Origin: Tricholoma matsutake
Taxonomy: Eukaryota > Basidiomycota > Agaricomycetes > Agaricales > Tricholomataceae
DNA length: 64,000 nt
NCBI GenBank assembly: GCA_026075535.2
Contig: AP026543.1
Span: forward strand, 3,844,001-3,908,000
Reading direction: 5' to 3'
Part shown: positions 54,618 through 64,000 of the stretch, piece after piece
Numbering within the stretch: position 1 is the first letter of the stretch
How the letters are laid out: each line of letters begins with the position of its first letter
Made by a program: the position numbers and the translations under genes
The notes under the pieces: generated by a model
Told to the model about the DNA's origin: nothing
The model's database searches: none
Seen by the model: the letters and a program-made list of their open reading frames with translations, nothing else

Positions 54618-54835
54618 TTGGAGAAGACTGAGCCCACAATTGGCTATGAGAGTTTTGTAAAGGACTTGGATACTGGTGACTCATTTACCACCGCGATCAT
54701 TGACATTCTCGTCAAGGTCAGCCTGTTTTGGCTGCGTTATAACCGCGAGCTGATTTGGAATAGGAACTCGCTGAACGACGTACGCGTCCAAGCCCAAATG
54801 ATCGACGACTCATTGCAGATCGCTCTGCTAAAAGT

Positions 54836-55831
54836 TTGCGTTTACTTGCGACACCGATTCGCGTATATCGTGACCGTTCTATGGGACGTTTTCATCCAAG
54901 TCGACGATCAGCGAACTTGACGGAATACCTCACCGCACCTCCTAGTGAAATGGATCTGGAAGAGGATGAAGACATATTTGAACGCATGCTGGATAATGGA
55001 ACGTCGATTGAGGGGGTTCGCATAAATTCAGATCTGTATGAAGCGTATGGAAACAATGGTTTCTCCAGTTCCTCAGCTATACCAGGCGGCGAATCGCCCG
55101 TGCTTGAGGAACCTCCGACTACAGCTTCAACGCATCCGCCTAACAGCCGCAGTGGGCCGTGGTCATTGCCACCTGCACCATCTGTTTCCCTTGCGACGTC
55201 TAGTCTCACTCGCCAGCCTTCCATACGACGTCCCGTCCGCTCAAGAACAGTGGACTTCAATGATTTCACGCATCGTCGTCGCTCTTCCATCAGAGATGCT
55301 GTGAGCTCGCGTGCAGATTCTACCGAACCGACCGAGGTAGTAGGAGATGGACCCTGGATCGGCCGTAGTTCACAATCCACTCGCCGGTTTTTCCCCTTCA
55401 GTCGCACACGTCGTCCCGAAATCACTGAGTACCCTCCTTGGTCCAACGAGAGTGATGGCCCTAATGCACACTCCGTAATCGACGACAATCGTATCCATTA
55501 TATTTCAGAGCCTTCCGTATCTGGCGGAACGTGGTTCACGATCACTCCCCCGCACCAAGGTTCCGCGTCACCTTCGTCCCCCTCGCCAGACACTCATGAA
55601 GCGGAGATTAGTGATGAAAGGATACATATTGCTGCTCCGCGTCTACGTCGTGGAGGTCTCCGTGCCCCAGAGTCCATGCTATCTCGCCATGCCTCTCCTC
55701 TTGTAGTTCACCCCATCATTGATTCTCGCCCTACTTCGCCTTCACATGAACCGGGCGACCATGGTAGTAGAGGTGACGCAGGAGGATATCCTACCCCAGG
55801 GTCTACCGACAATGAGAATCTGTCTTCCTAG
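54836..55831 (+). CDS. Uncharacterised Ser/Pro-rich protein
   Basis: An uninterrupted frame of up to 331 codons. The likely start is 'MGRFHPSRRSANLTEYLTA' (54881) or 'MDLEEDEDIFERM' (54950), because the first ATG overlaps another frame (54618-54920). It is low-complexity, with Ser, Pro, Arg and acidic clusters, e.g. 'SVSLATSSLTRQPSIRRPVR' and 'RSSQSTRRFFPFSRTRRPEI'. There are no membrane segments and no domain I recognise. Codon use resembles the neighbouring host genes. The 101-codon frame at 54618-54920 ('VKVSLFWLRYNRELIWNRNS') may be an alternative 5' exon. Function unknown. Confidence 0.6.
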   Translation: MRLLATPIRVYRDRSMGRFHPSRRSANLTEYLTAPPSEMDLEEDEDIFERMLDNGTSIEGVRINSDLYEAYGNNGFSSSSAIPGGESPVLEEPPTTASTHPPNSRSGPWSLPPAPSVSLATSSLTRQPSIRRPVRSRTVDFNDFTHRRRSSIRDAVSSRADSTEPTEVVGDGPWIGRSSQSTRRFFPFSRTRRPEITEYPPWSNESDGPNAHSVIDDNRIHYISEPSVSGGTWFTITPPHQGSASPSSPSPDTHEAEISDERIHIAAPRLRRGGLRAPESMLSRHASPLVVHPIIDSRPTSPSHEPGDHGSRGDAGGYPTPGSTDNENLSS

Positions 55832-55961
55832 ACTTCATGTATGAAGGAGATCATTGTATGAATACCTGTATTTACTGTCGTTCTTGCAGAACTTTATAGT
55901 TTTTCCCCTTTCAACAATCACATCTTTCACTTTCTGGCTTACACAGCCACCTGATTTCATA

Positions 55962-57181
55962 ATGATCAAGAAACGCACACGTCCAACGACTACTGTTCGC
56001 GAGCAATTGCTTGACGCGGAAGAGCAATCTCAAGGGGAAGGTAAAGAGGATGAGGACTTGCTGTATGTTCATATACCCTCATTTCGTGAAACTTTTGAGT
56101 CGTGTAACATAGTATTTGCAGTTTAGAAGACCTGCTCGAAGTACGGCAGTGGAGGAAGGCGCGACAAGGGATAGACGTTGCGAAACTCAACAAGGGCGAT
56201 GCGAAGAAGAAGAAGCGACCTCTAGAGGAGGAAGAACAGGGAGGCTTGAGGGAAGGGAAAGGCGTGTCGAAGGACATGAATGACGATGACGAGTGCGTTC
56301 GCTAATTCCCCCTGGTTTTTTATGTCCTTTCCTTAGTTGCTTCTCAGAGATGGAGAAGATAAAAATGCGAAGGCTCGGAGAGTCGTTAGAGCAAATAACT
56401 TTACGCAACAAACGAATGCCTTGGACGTCGACAAACATCTGTACTTGAATTCAACCCCTGTACTTGGCCATGCCCTGACTGCACCCTCTTTTGCTTAACT
56501 TAGGATGGCATACATAGAAGAGAACCTCAAGATTCGCAGTAGACCCCGGGAGGATGCTGACGCTAACACCAAAGGTCCACCAGACCCGCAGGAAGCTCTG
56601 TATCGACTTGCAGACCGCTGGAAGGTCGACAAGCTAAAGCCGACGCCTGACGACGGGAGCGTAACCAATAGTATGACCATGCTGACTGCAATACCTGAGG
56701 TTGACCTTGGAATGGAGTAAGTAGTTCCTGTGTATCTCCATCGTCTCTATTTCTCATTTTGCTCTGGACGCCCAGCGCTCGGCTAAAAAATATTGAAGAA
56801 ACGGAGAAAGCTAAACGGGTGGTAGCGGAGGAGCGGCATGACCGTCGAAAGCCGAATAATGATGAAGAACACCTCGCTGCTTCACGATGTGAGTCTGAGT
56901 ACTATCTGGACATTCGAAGGACAATGCTCATGACTAAACGACAGTTTACCGGCCAAATCTGAGGGCGAAATCCGACACTGACATCTTGCGAGATGCTAAG
57001 CTGGAGGCCATGGGTTTACCCCCGCAGGATGATCTACCTCGACGGTCCAACCAGGAGAGAGCGCAGATGGCGACGGATGAATTGGTTGGTTTCTTCAACT
57101 GACCTGGGTTTCTTGATTGATTGATGTTGTCATCGTCATTCACAGGTAATGGAGCGCTTCAAGAAGCGCATGCGGAAATAG
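55962..57181 (+). CDS. Hep59/C9orf78 (TLS1) homologue
   Basis: C9orf78/Tls1 proteins are spliceosome-associated factors; fission yeast Tls1 affects splicing of telomere-related transcripts. Start 'MIKKRTRPTTTVREQLLDAE' at 55962. The first intron joins 'DEDLL' to 'EDLLEVRQWRKARQGIDVAK'. Then 'MAYIEENLKIRSRP', 'DRWKVDKLKPTPDDGSVTNS' and 'MTMLTAIPEVDLGM', followed by 'ARLKNIEETEKAKRVVAEER', the core of the Hep_59 domain, and 'MERFKKRMRK' with TAG at 57179-57181. About six short introns are needed; I did not fix every boundary. Convergent with PEPCK. Confidence 0.85.
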
Positions 57182-57289
57182 TATCTTTTTCCGAGGAGGT
57201 CAACGGTTTGCATCTTTGAGTTGAATTTGGTGATGCACTATCGAAAGTTGATTCATTTGCCTGTAGGACTCGTGGGAAGTGAAAGTGTG

Positions 57290-57469
57290 GGCCCCACTTA
57301 CACATCAATGCTTGCTCATGTGCATGAAGGAGTGGAAACCGATCTATGTACCAAAGAGCTTCAAGCGTACTGCTCAACAGAATATCACCTATGCAGAGAA
57401 CGCGACACAGCCCAGCTTCATGCCAGAGCCATCTCTACCCTGGATCGATACCATTAAACCTGAATGAAT
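57290..57469 (+). CDS. Small open frame or exon, unknown
   Basis: After a TGCCTGTAG acceptor-like site, the frame reads 'DSWEVKVWAPLTHQCLLMCM', 'KEWKPIYVPKSFKRTAQQNI' and 'PSLPWIDTIKPE', then stop. It lies just beyond the Hep59 stop. It could be a downstream exon of an alternative transcript or a remnant; I recognise no family. Confidence 0.25.
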
Positions 57470-57566
57470 AACTCGTATGTATAGTACATTTATTCCGGTC
57501 CTTTTATCTCCTCTATATGCGCATTTAAAAGTGAGAAAGAAATAATGTATACCTATCTGGCACAAC

Positions 57567-59637
57567 TCAAATCTGAGGTCCGGCCATTCTAACTTCGGGT
57601 TTCACATCCTTCTCATACAACGCAAACGCCCTTTGGAACATGACCGCCAATTTCCTTACTTCCCTCTGGAACGCCTCCTTATCAGGCCAAGCAAGTTGGG
57701 GGTTGAGGAGCTCTCTCGGCACGCCATCGAGCTGGGTGGGTATTGACAACCCGAAAGTCCCGAAGGTCTCAAATTCGGCCTTTGCAAGTTCACCAGAATG
57801 GACAGCATCGACGATCCGGCGAGTGAACTTGAGAGGACAACGTTTGCCGGTGCCGAACTTGCCACCAGTCCAACCAGTGTTGATCAGCCAGCAATCGACC
57901 TTGTGCTTATCCATGCGTTCTGCCAACATCTCCGCATAACGTCCAGGCTGTTATGTGAATCCAATTTGAATCGAATGTGACACATGAAAACAAAGTAATC
58001 TTACGTGAAGGACGATGAAGGGAGCGCTGTAGCACGTAGAGAAAGTCGGGATTGGCTCCAGGACACCGTCTTCTGTGCCCGGTGTTTTCCTACGACAACA
58101 CGACGTATCAGATGCAACGCAATCGGATTATGGATTCTGAAACTTACGACGTATATCCAGCGAGGAAGTGATAACTTGCTTGCTCAGGCGTGAGCCTGCT
58201 AACGGGTGGGAGGACTCCGAACGCATCACAAGTCAACATGATAATGTTGGATGGTTGACGATCAACCATGCAGGGAACCTTGGCATTAGGGATGTGCTCA
58301 ATGGGATAAGCGCAGCGAGTGTTCTCCGTAATGCTGACATCATCGTAGTCGGGAACACGAGAAAGAGGGTTGTAGACGACGTTCTCGAGAATGCTACCGT
58401 ATTTGATGGCATTGTAGATGTCTGGCTCCTTTTCGGCTGAAAGATTGATGCACTTGGCGTAACAGCCGCCTTCAATGTTGAAGACACCAGTATCTGACCA
58501 TACATGTTCATCGTCACCGATTAGGAGACGACGAGGATCTGCCGAAAGTGTGGTTTTACCAGTGCCGGAAAGACCGAAGAAGAGTGTGACATCGTTGTTT
58601 TCAATGCCTACATTTGCCGAAGAATGGAGCGAAAGTTGGCCAAACTTGACGGGTTGCAAATAGTGCTGAAAGAAGACGGTTTAACGGATGGAACATAATT
58701 ACACCCGAATAAGCACTTTACCATGACCGAGAAGACACCCTTCTTCATCTCTCCTGCGTATTCGGTTCCAAGAATGACCATCTCCATGCGCTTGAAATTG
58801 ATTTCCACAGAAGTTGTTGAACTCATGCCTTTCGTGAATCGGTTTGCCGGGAATTGGCCGGCATTATAGATAACGAAATCGGGCTCTCCAAAGTCTGCCA
58901 ATTGCTCTGGGGTAGGTCGGATCAACATGTTGTGCTGATGACGATGATCAGTCTCAGGTAAGTAAATCTGAACGAAACGACGTACCATGAACAGCGCATG
59001 GTACGCTCGGGCACAGATGACGCGAACTTTGATTCGGTACCTGGGATCCCACTAACACTCCCACTTGAGAAATATATGGGTAGTTTGTTTATAAAGGAAA
59101 CTTACTCCAGCGTAACCATCGAACACATAGACGTTGTCTCGAGTGTTTAGGTAATCAATCGCACGTTCACGATTAATTTCAAAGGTGTCTTTTAGGATAA
59201 GTCAGTTATTGAATCATAGGAGCTAGGGGTGACGAACGTTCATCCATCTTAATGTTGACGGAGCCCCACCAGATATCATCCTTGCTGGTCTCTTCGTAAA
59301 CGATGCGCTTATCCTTTGGGCTTCTGCCAGTCTTCTTGCCAGAAAAGTTGATCAAAGCTCCAGACGAGGAGATGATAGCGCCTTCATTCCGAATAGCATC
59401 CTCATAGAGCAATGCGGGAGATGCGTTGTGCTTGATCTGAATCCTGTCCATATCAAAACCGGCTTGGGAGAAATACTCAAGGTCGCGACCGATTACTAGA
59501 ACACCGATGCATGTTAGGGCGGTAGTATGATAAATAGTCAACTTACAAGTGCCAAATTGTTCAGTATCATGAGATTGGGCATAATGCTTGTGGAGAATTT
59601 GAGGAGTAACGTAGGGAGTATGATGAGGAAGAACCAT
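57567..59637 (-). CDS. PCK1: Phosphoenolpyruvate carboxykinase (ATP)
   Basis: Catalyses oxaloacetate + ATP to PEP + CO2 + ADP, the first committed step of gluconeogenesis, in the cytosol. Visible motifs: '[19 protein letters not shown]' (substrate Arg), '[17 protein letters not shown]', '[20 protein letters not shown]', the kinase-1a P-loop '[20 protein letters not shown]', '[20 protein letters not shown]' (kinase-2 and lysine), '[20 protein letters not shown]', and near the C-terminus '[20 protein letters not shown]'. Start '[12 protein letters not shown]' at 59637; about seven short introns, the first at 59496-59546. Stop at 57567 after 'VRMAGPQI'. Length fits the fungal enzyme. All active-site residues I can see are present. 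Confidence 0.96.
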
Positions 59638-59989
59638 TGTTGTATATTGAATCGTCGCTTGCAGCAGATATGGGTGGGTTGTTTTTTCTTTTTTAAAATA
59701 GGAGGCAAAAGTTGAAGAAGCGGAGGGCCGTTGTTATGATCCGCCCGTGACTGCAACAATCAACTGTCACAAGTCAGCATAAGCATAGCCCATAACGCCT
59801 CCGCATCCGATCAGTGCGCCTTCAACGTTTCAACGGCTGAGTTTTCCGATTCTTCACGAAGGAAAAGATACCGTTGGTGTTATAAAGGTGTCGTGTGACA
59901 TGCTTTCCTTCAGTTGTCGTTCAGAATGGTTTCCACAGTCCGCAGGCCTCGCAGGTGGCGCTCGGGTCGAAACGTATCCACCACAGGTT

Positions 59990-60990
59990 CTTATGCTAGC
60001 GCTACCTTCACGGGGTTTGGATCATTGTCACCAACGCCTGCATCTTCCGAGCGGTAGCATTGTGTGACGAGTCACGAAATCAGTAGGAGTGTAAACCGGC
60101 ACAGTGCAACGAATGGTCAATGGTCAAAAACAATAACATACTACATTGTAACTCATGGTCCCCGTAGCTTATTAAGAAATGGTGAGAGGTGGATTTATTC
60201 ATTCTGCGGCCGGATGCGTTCATTTCCGTACGTGTTGCTAATGCTTTAATTTGCATTTCAGTGGGAATCAGTGATCAGAATCTATCGATGGCTATCTGTC
60301 GGCGCCCCAGATGTCCAATTCGCTTTTGGGTTGTCGTCTTCTTCGCGTTTGGACGATGCTTATATTGAAACTAGGCCACATTTCACTTGGCGGCAGGTCG
60401 ACCAGAGGATTTTAAGCCAGTGATACCGATCGATCCAACCCAAAAAGTGGAGCTCTGTCAGCCAATCACCACATTGAAAAATTCCTTTTATATCCATGAA
60501 AAAAGAAGGCGCAGATACCGTGAACTGATAGTTTTGCGTCTACCGTGATACAGAATCCACAATGGCTCCACATTGCGCCCTGAGTACATCAGTCACAGGC
60601 ACAGTTTATTCAGAGCAGACGATAGTGGATTTGGCAGGCTTAAATCTACCATATATCGTCGCTGCAGCGGAATAATTGCGGAATAATTGCGGAATAACGT
60701 CGACATGGTCGTAGAGATTCCCCGAGAGACCGTAGCTGACGATATATTCACTGCTATCGACATGCGGTATTTCTACGTACGACGACTCACTTCAGAGTGT
60801 GTAACTAGGCATTCATATTCCCAAACGACAGATCGCGCCTACTTCATATCCTCGTGGAATTCCATGACGGCGACAGACATCATCAAAGGATTTGTTGACA
60901 TTCAAGTTGAATGCTTTCTTCAATATGAACTTCCTCTTGAAGGACAAGGGCCGACCCTAGAGAAGGAACCAAGAAGGAACTTTTGTATGT
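59990..60990. pseudogene. Scrambled relics of a second sedolisin gene
   Basis: Pieces match the intact sedolisin at 61180-63682 but lie on both strands. On -: '[13 protein letters not shown]' near 60010-60055 (intact: [14 protein letters not shown]); 'RFKPAKSTIVCSE' and 'IVDSVSR' near 60550-60650 (intact: [20 protein letters not shown]); 'SSEYIVSYGLSGNLYDHVDV' near 60700-60780. On +: 'GISDQNLSMA' and, after a shift, '[11 protein letters not shown]' near 60255-60345 (intact: [21 protein letters not shown]). Stops interrupt the pieces. The opposite orientation means rearrangement as well as duplication. Confidence 0.65.
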
Positions 60991-61179
60991 AGCAAGTGAT
61001 CTGAGGCATCTGACATGATTAATATGGGGATGCACTTGTTACCAGATTGTAAGCTTCCCGTCGTTTTTTAACCGTGTCGGGTTTGAACGACCATATCGGA
61101 CACTTGATTGGAAGAGCGAAAGCAACCAGGAGCGAGGGCACCGCAGTGTTCTTTCAGAGTACTATTTACAGAGTACCGG

Positions 61180-63682
61180 CTATAATGTTAACAACAAGTC
61201 CTTAAGCTTACCAAAGTCTGGCGAACCAAGTCCAGTCACTATAGGAACCGTTAAAGGAGCTACATTTGAAGATGTTTCCAACACACCTGGATCCCACCCT
61301 TTTGTAGCCTACGGGTATCGATCAGTTTCTGTGGACCTTCAATGAAAATGGAAGACGAACGTTAAACCCAGTAGTGCCACAACCGGAGTTGTGCCCGACA
61401 GTAATGTCATTAAAGCCAGTGACACCCTTGGAATACAATAGGGGGTTCAAGAAGCCAAGAGGTGGCAGCTTGTTAGAGAGGCGAACATCGTTAAGAAGTG
61501 CCACTACGCCAGCAAAGGTAGGGGAAGACGCAGAAGTGCCTCCAATGAGTATAGGCTTGCCTGACCAGAAGATACGGAAGCGGTCAGACTGCGCGGCGAC
61601 ATCGGGGTAGCCCTGATAGCCGTGATACTACGTGAAAAGGTGGTATTTTTAGGAAGGGATGACTTACCCTCCCATACCTGAAACGTCGTATAGAGGTCAG
61701 GGAATGTTAAGTCAACTTGAAGAAAGTTTAGGTTTACGGGTTATAGAGGCCATTGTAAGTGCCGTTGGGAAGGGCATTCAGGTATGTGCTCACGGCCTGC
61801 GCTTGATAAAGAGGACGAGGGAACTGTCAAGCAAGAGATCATTAGACGGACGGCCGCAAAGAAAGAAGTTCTTACATAGTTACTGAACCCACCGCCAGAG
61901 AAGAAACGTGATACAGCTACCTCAGGGACATTCGCAGTCCCACCCACTGCCGTGACACTGACCAGAATTTGGTAAGGCATGGCAGACACTAGACAAATTA
62001 TATTACTATGGGCAGCTGGGTGCTTCCGCATAAGCTTATGAACACAATCTGGATAAGGAATATTACACACCTCGCTGGGAAAGATGGTATGAATCGGGTA
62101 GTATTCGTACCATCGTTTGAAAAACATCGCTGAGTGGCAGGGTTTGGATCATTGTCGCCGACCCCCCCATCGCCAGATGAGAACATGAGGGAAACTCCCC
62201 TAGCACCTGAGGAAGCACTATTCAGAGCCAAGCGCAACAAAAAAAAGGGCTATACATACCAAGCTGGGCAAATCCGGCGCACACACGACGGGCATAACTT
62301 TCTGGGACTGCAACAAGAGGTAAGCATGGTGGGATACAACACCACGACAATTATACCTGTTTGCTCATCGTCTCCATAACTAGTCGAAATGGTTAAAGGT
62401 GTGGTCAGGTTAGATAAAACAAAGTCAAGCCATTCCTGATAGGGTCTGACGAAAAGGCTGAGAAAGAAAGGTAGTTACGAGGAAGAGAGCAACTGACTCG
62501 TTGGTATTGTTAGGCGAGAGGACATCCGGTTTAAAAGGTGGGCTACCTCCAGTCGAATAGAATGTTGCCTAGGTATTAGTGAGCGGTTACGCAGCTTTTT
62601 GGAATAGAATAAGACGCCACTGGAATTGGATGAGACAACCCAAATGCGAATTGAACATCTAGGTTAGCTTCTATACCAGCCAAGGACAGATTCTGATCAT
62701 TAAGTCCCCCTTGACAGAAGACGAAATTAGCAAGCAGAGGTGGTAAATCTGAGTGAATAGACAAACCATTTATAGAAAAATACCCGTATGAAGAACCAAG
62801 GGCATCTGGTCGTTGATCAGCGTAGAATGACTGCAGGTCTTGAAGATTCGCATATTGGCCGAGATAACCAGTAATGCCAATCGAATTGCCGAAACTGGAT
62901 GGTTGGAACCCGACAAAATTATAAAGCTGCTGCAGACAGCTTATAGTAATGGTTGTGTTACAGCTTGCGTTCACAGTAAGACCAGAGACAGGGTCTACAA
63001 TGAATGGCACATTCCCAAGATCGGGGTACACCTGTTGGTCGTCCGACCAGACAATCGTAGATTTCGCTCCCTTGAGTCGACCAAAGACAGTCGTTGGCTG
63101 GATAACTTCGACATGCTCGTGGAGGTTGCTTGGTAGACTATAATTAGTGGTCCTGACAATAGACTCATCGCTATCAGAATGCTTCCAGACATAGTATTTC
63201 TAAAAGAAACACTGTTAACGGCAGCTGACATTATTATGTACATTCAAACATACCGTGTCGAGCATCTTCTCTACCAAAATAACAGGTATCTTTAGCGTCA
63301 CCCAATCTTTTGCAGGAGAGCGAACGACATCGTTCTCCCCAATGCCGTAAGACTGAAGCCATTCGTTAACGAGGTCTACACTCTCCTGATGCGGAGCCAC
63401 AAGCGCCTCTACTTCGTCCTTCGACAGATGCGCGCCATAGCGCTCGTGGTCGGGATCGCTCACTTCGTACAAATGCTTCTCCAGGACATGGAAGTTTGGC
63501 TGTGGCAGCCCAATCCGAAGAACGATGGTATGATCAGGAGGAGGTACGCTATACTTGACCCAACCAATGGGGGGGATGATAGTCTCCTTGACCTTATGGG
63601 CATATGGTTTCCAAGGAATAGCTCGAACGTTGGACGGAATAGCGAAAAGCGCCAGCAGCAATCCAACAACTGGTGATCGCAT
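61180..63682 (-). CDS. Sedolisin-family (S53) serine-carboxyl protease, tripeptidyl-peptidase-like
   Basis: A secreted acid protease. Start '[21 protein letters not shown]' (written to residue 20: signal peptide [20 protein letters not shown]) at 63682. An activation domain follows ('[20 protein letters not shown]', '[20 protein letters not shown]'). The mature part has '[19 protein letters not shown]', the catalytic Glu and Asp in '[15 protein letters not shown]', the oxyanion Asp in '[14 protein letters not shown]', 'FVTAVGGTA'-like and 'FSGGGFSNY' blocks, the nucleophile Ser in '[20 protein letters not shown]', and the calcium-site end '[20 protein letters not shown]'. Many short introns; stop TAG at 61180-61182. 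All catalytic residues are present. Decayed relatives lie immediately downstream. Confidence 0.9.
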
Positions 63683-64000
63683 GACAGGAATCGCACACAG
63701 CTGCCACTTGGACAGAGACAGGAGGACCTGCCTTTATACCATGGCACCATGCAGCTGCCTGTGTTTCTAAGGCGATCACCGATTGATATCTTCTCATGAA
63801 TGAGTTGGATTTGAATTGCTCGCACCACTTGGCATTAGTTTTAGATAGATACGACACGGGCTATTGTCGGTATGAGGGGCGATTCGAGGTACTAGTTGAC
63901 GGCAGATCGACTGTGGCTGCTGTACATAGACTAATGTCACAATCAGTTTGCAATCAATACGACGTCGACGTGCAGACGCTAGTATAAGTCCATTAGGAGA
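63683..64000. other. Upstream region of the sedolisin gene
   Basis: Probably holds the promoter. Short overlapping frames show no recognised domain. The window ends here. Confidence 0.4.

Noticed and set aside
57221..57457. A 78-codon frame overlapping the Hep59 3' flank
   Set aside because: Overlaps a better candidate exon in another frame and shows no family signal.

Overview
The window is a fungal nuclear contig, most likely from an Agaricomycete (Basidiomycota). The evidence is short GT-AG introns of about 45-65 bp in densely packed housekeeping genes, chromodomain Ty3/gypsy elements, and several repeat-protein families typical of mushroom genomes (DUF6589, RecQ-like repeat helicases, Mug135-like, 'CELN-IE' DDE transposases). 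I cannot name the species. About two thirds of the window is transposable elements nested in one another; the rest is two islands of conserved genes. || Layout. (1) 1-264: end of a hAT-like MITE. (2) 265-4437: a decayed Ty3/gypsy copy (family A, + strand) with two nested TIR elements (1282-2301 and 3619-3942). (3) 4560-5632: a decayed Gag-like zinc-knuckle gene. (4) 5655-23662: a pogo-like transposon with TA target duplications, carrying a hAT-like MITE (6451-8002) and a 12.2-kb element with ~72-bp TIRs (11005-23253). That inner element holds a RecQ-like helicase and a DUF6589-type gene facing each other; the latter is split by a gypsy element of family B (13946-20783, TSD TTTTG), which itself carries a MITE (19623-20190, TSD GCTGCCTC). 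The nest is four levels deep. (5) 24463-31961: host genes TAF12, RRS1, TFIIB, TIP41 and dynein light intermediate chain. (6) 32270-32984: most of a Mug135-like gene whose upstream region now lies at 54134 onward, because a 21-kb nest (32989-54133, TA duplication, ~170-bp TIRs) inserted just in front of it. The outer element encodes a large uncharacterised protein and a SAP-like protein. It was hit by an apparently intact gypsy-A (34292-40339, TSD TTGGC, LTRs differing at 3 of 426 positions) and by an older gypsy-A (42627-52456) that carries a hAT-like MITE (43789-44514) and a TA-flanked DDE transposon (47747-50761). (7) 54836-63682: host genes again: an unknown serine-rich protein, a Hep59/C9orf78 homologue, ATP-dependent PEP carboxykinase, and a sedolisin-type protease with decayed relics of a second sedolisin beside it. 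|| The island genes serve basal transcription (TAF12, TFIIB), ribosome assembly (RRS1), TOR/phosphatase signalling (TIP41), dynein transport, splicing-linked functions (Hep59), gluconeogenesis (PEPCK) and extracellular proteolysis. Old element copies show CpG-to-TpG/CpA decay, often in catalytic codons, whereas the one intact gypsy-A copy keeps its CpGs. Both gypsy families appear to use Tf1-style self-priming. The most unusual items are the two two-gene TIR elements (11005-23253 and 32989-54133).
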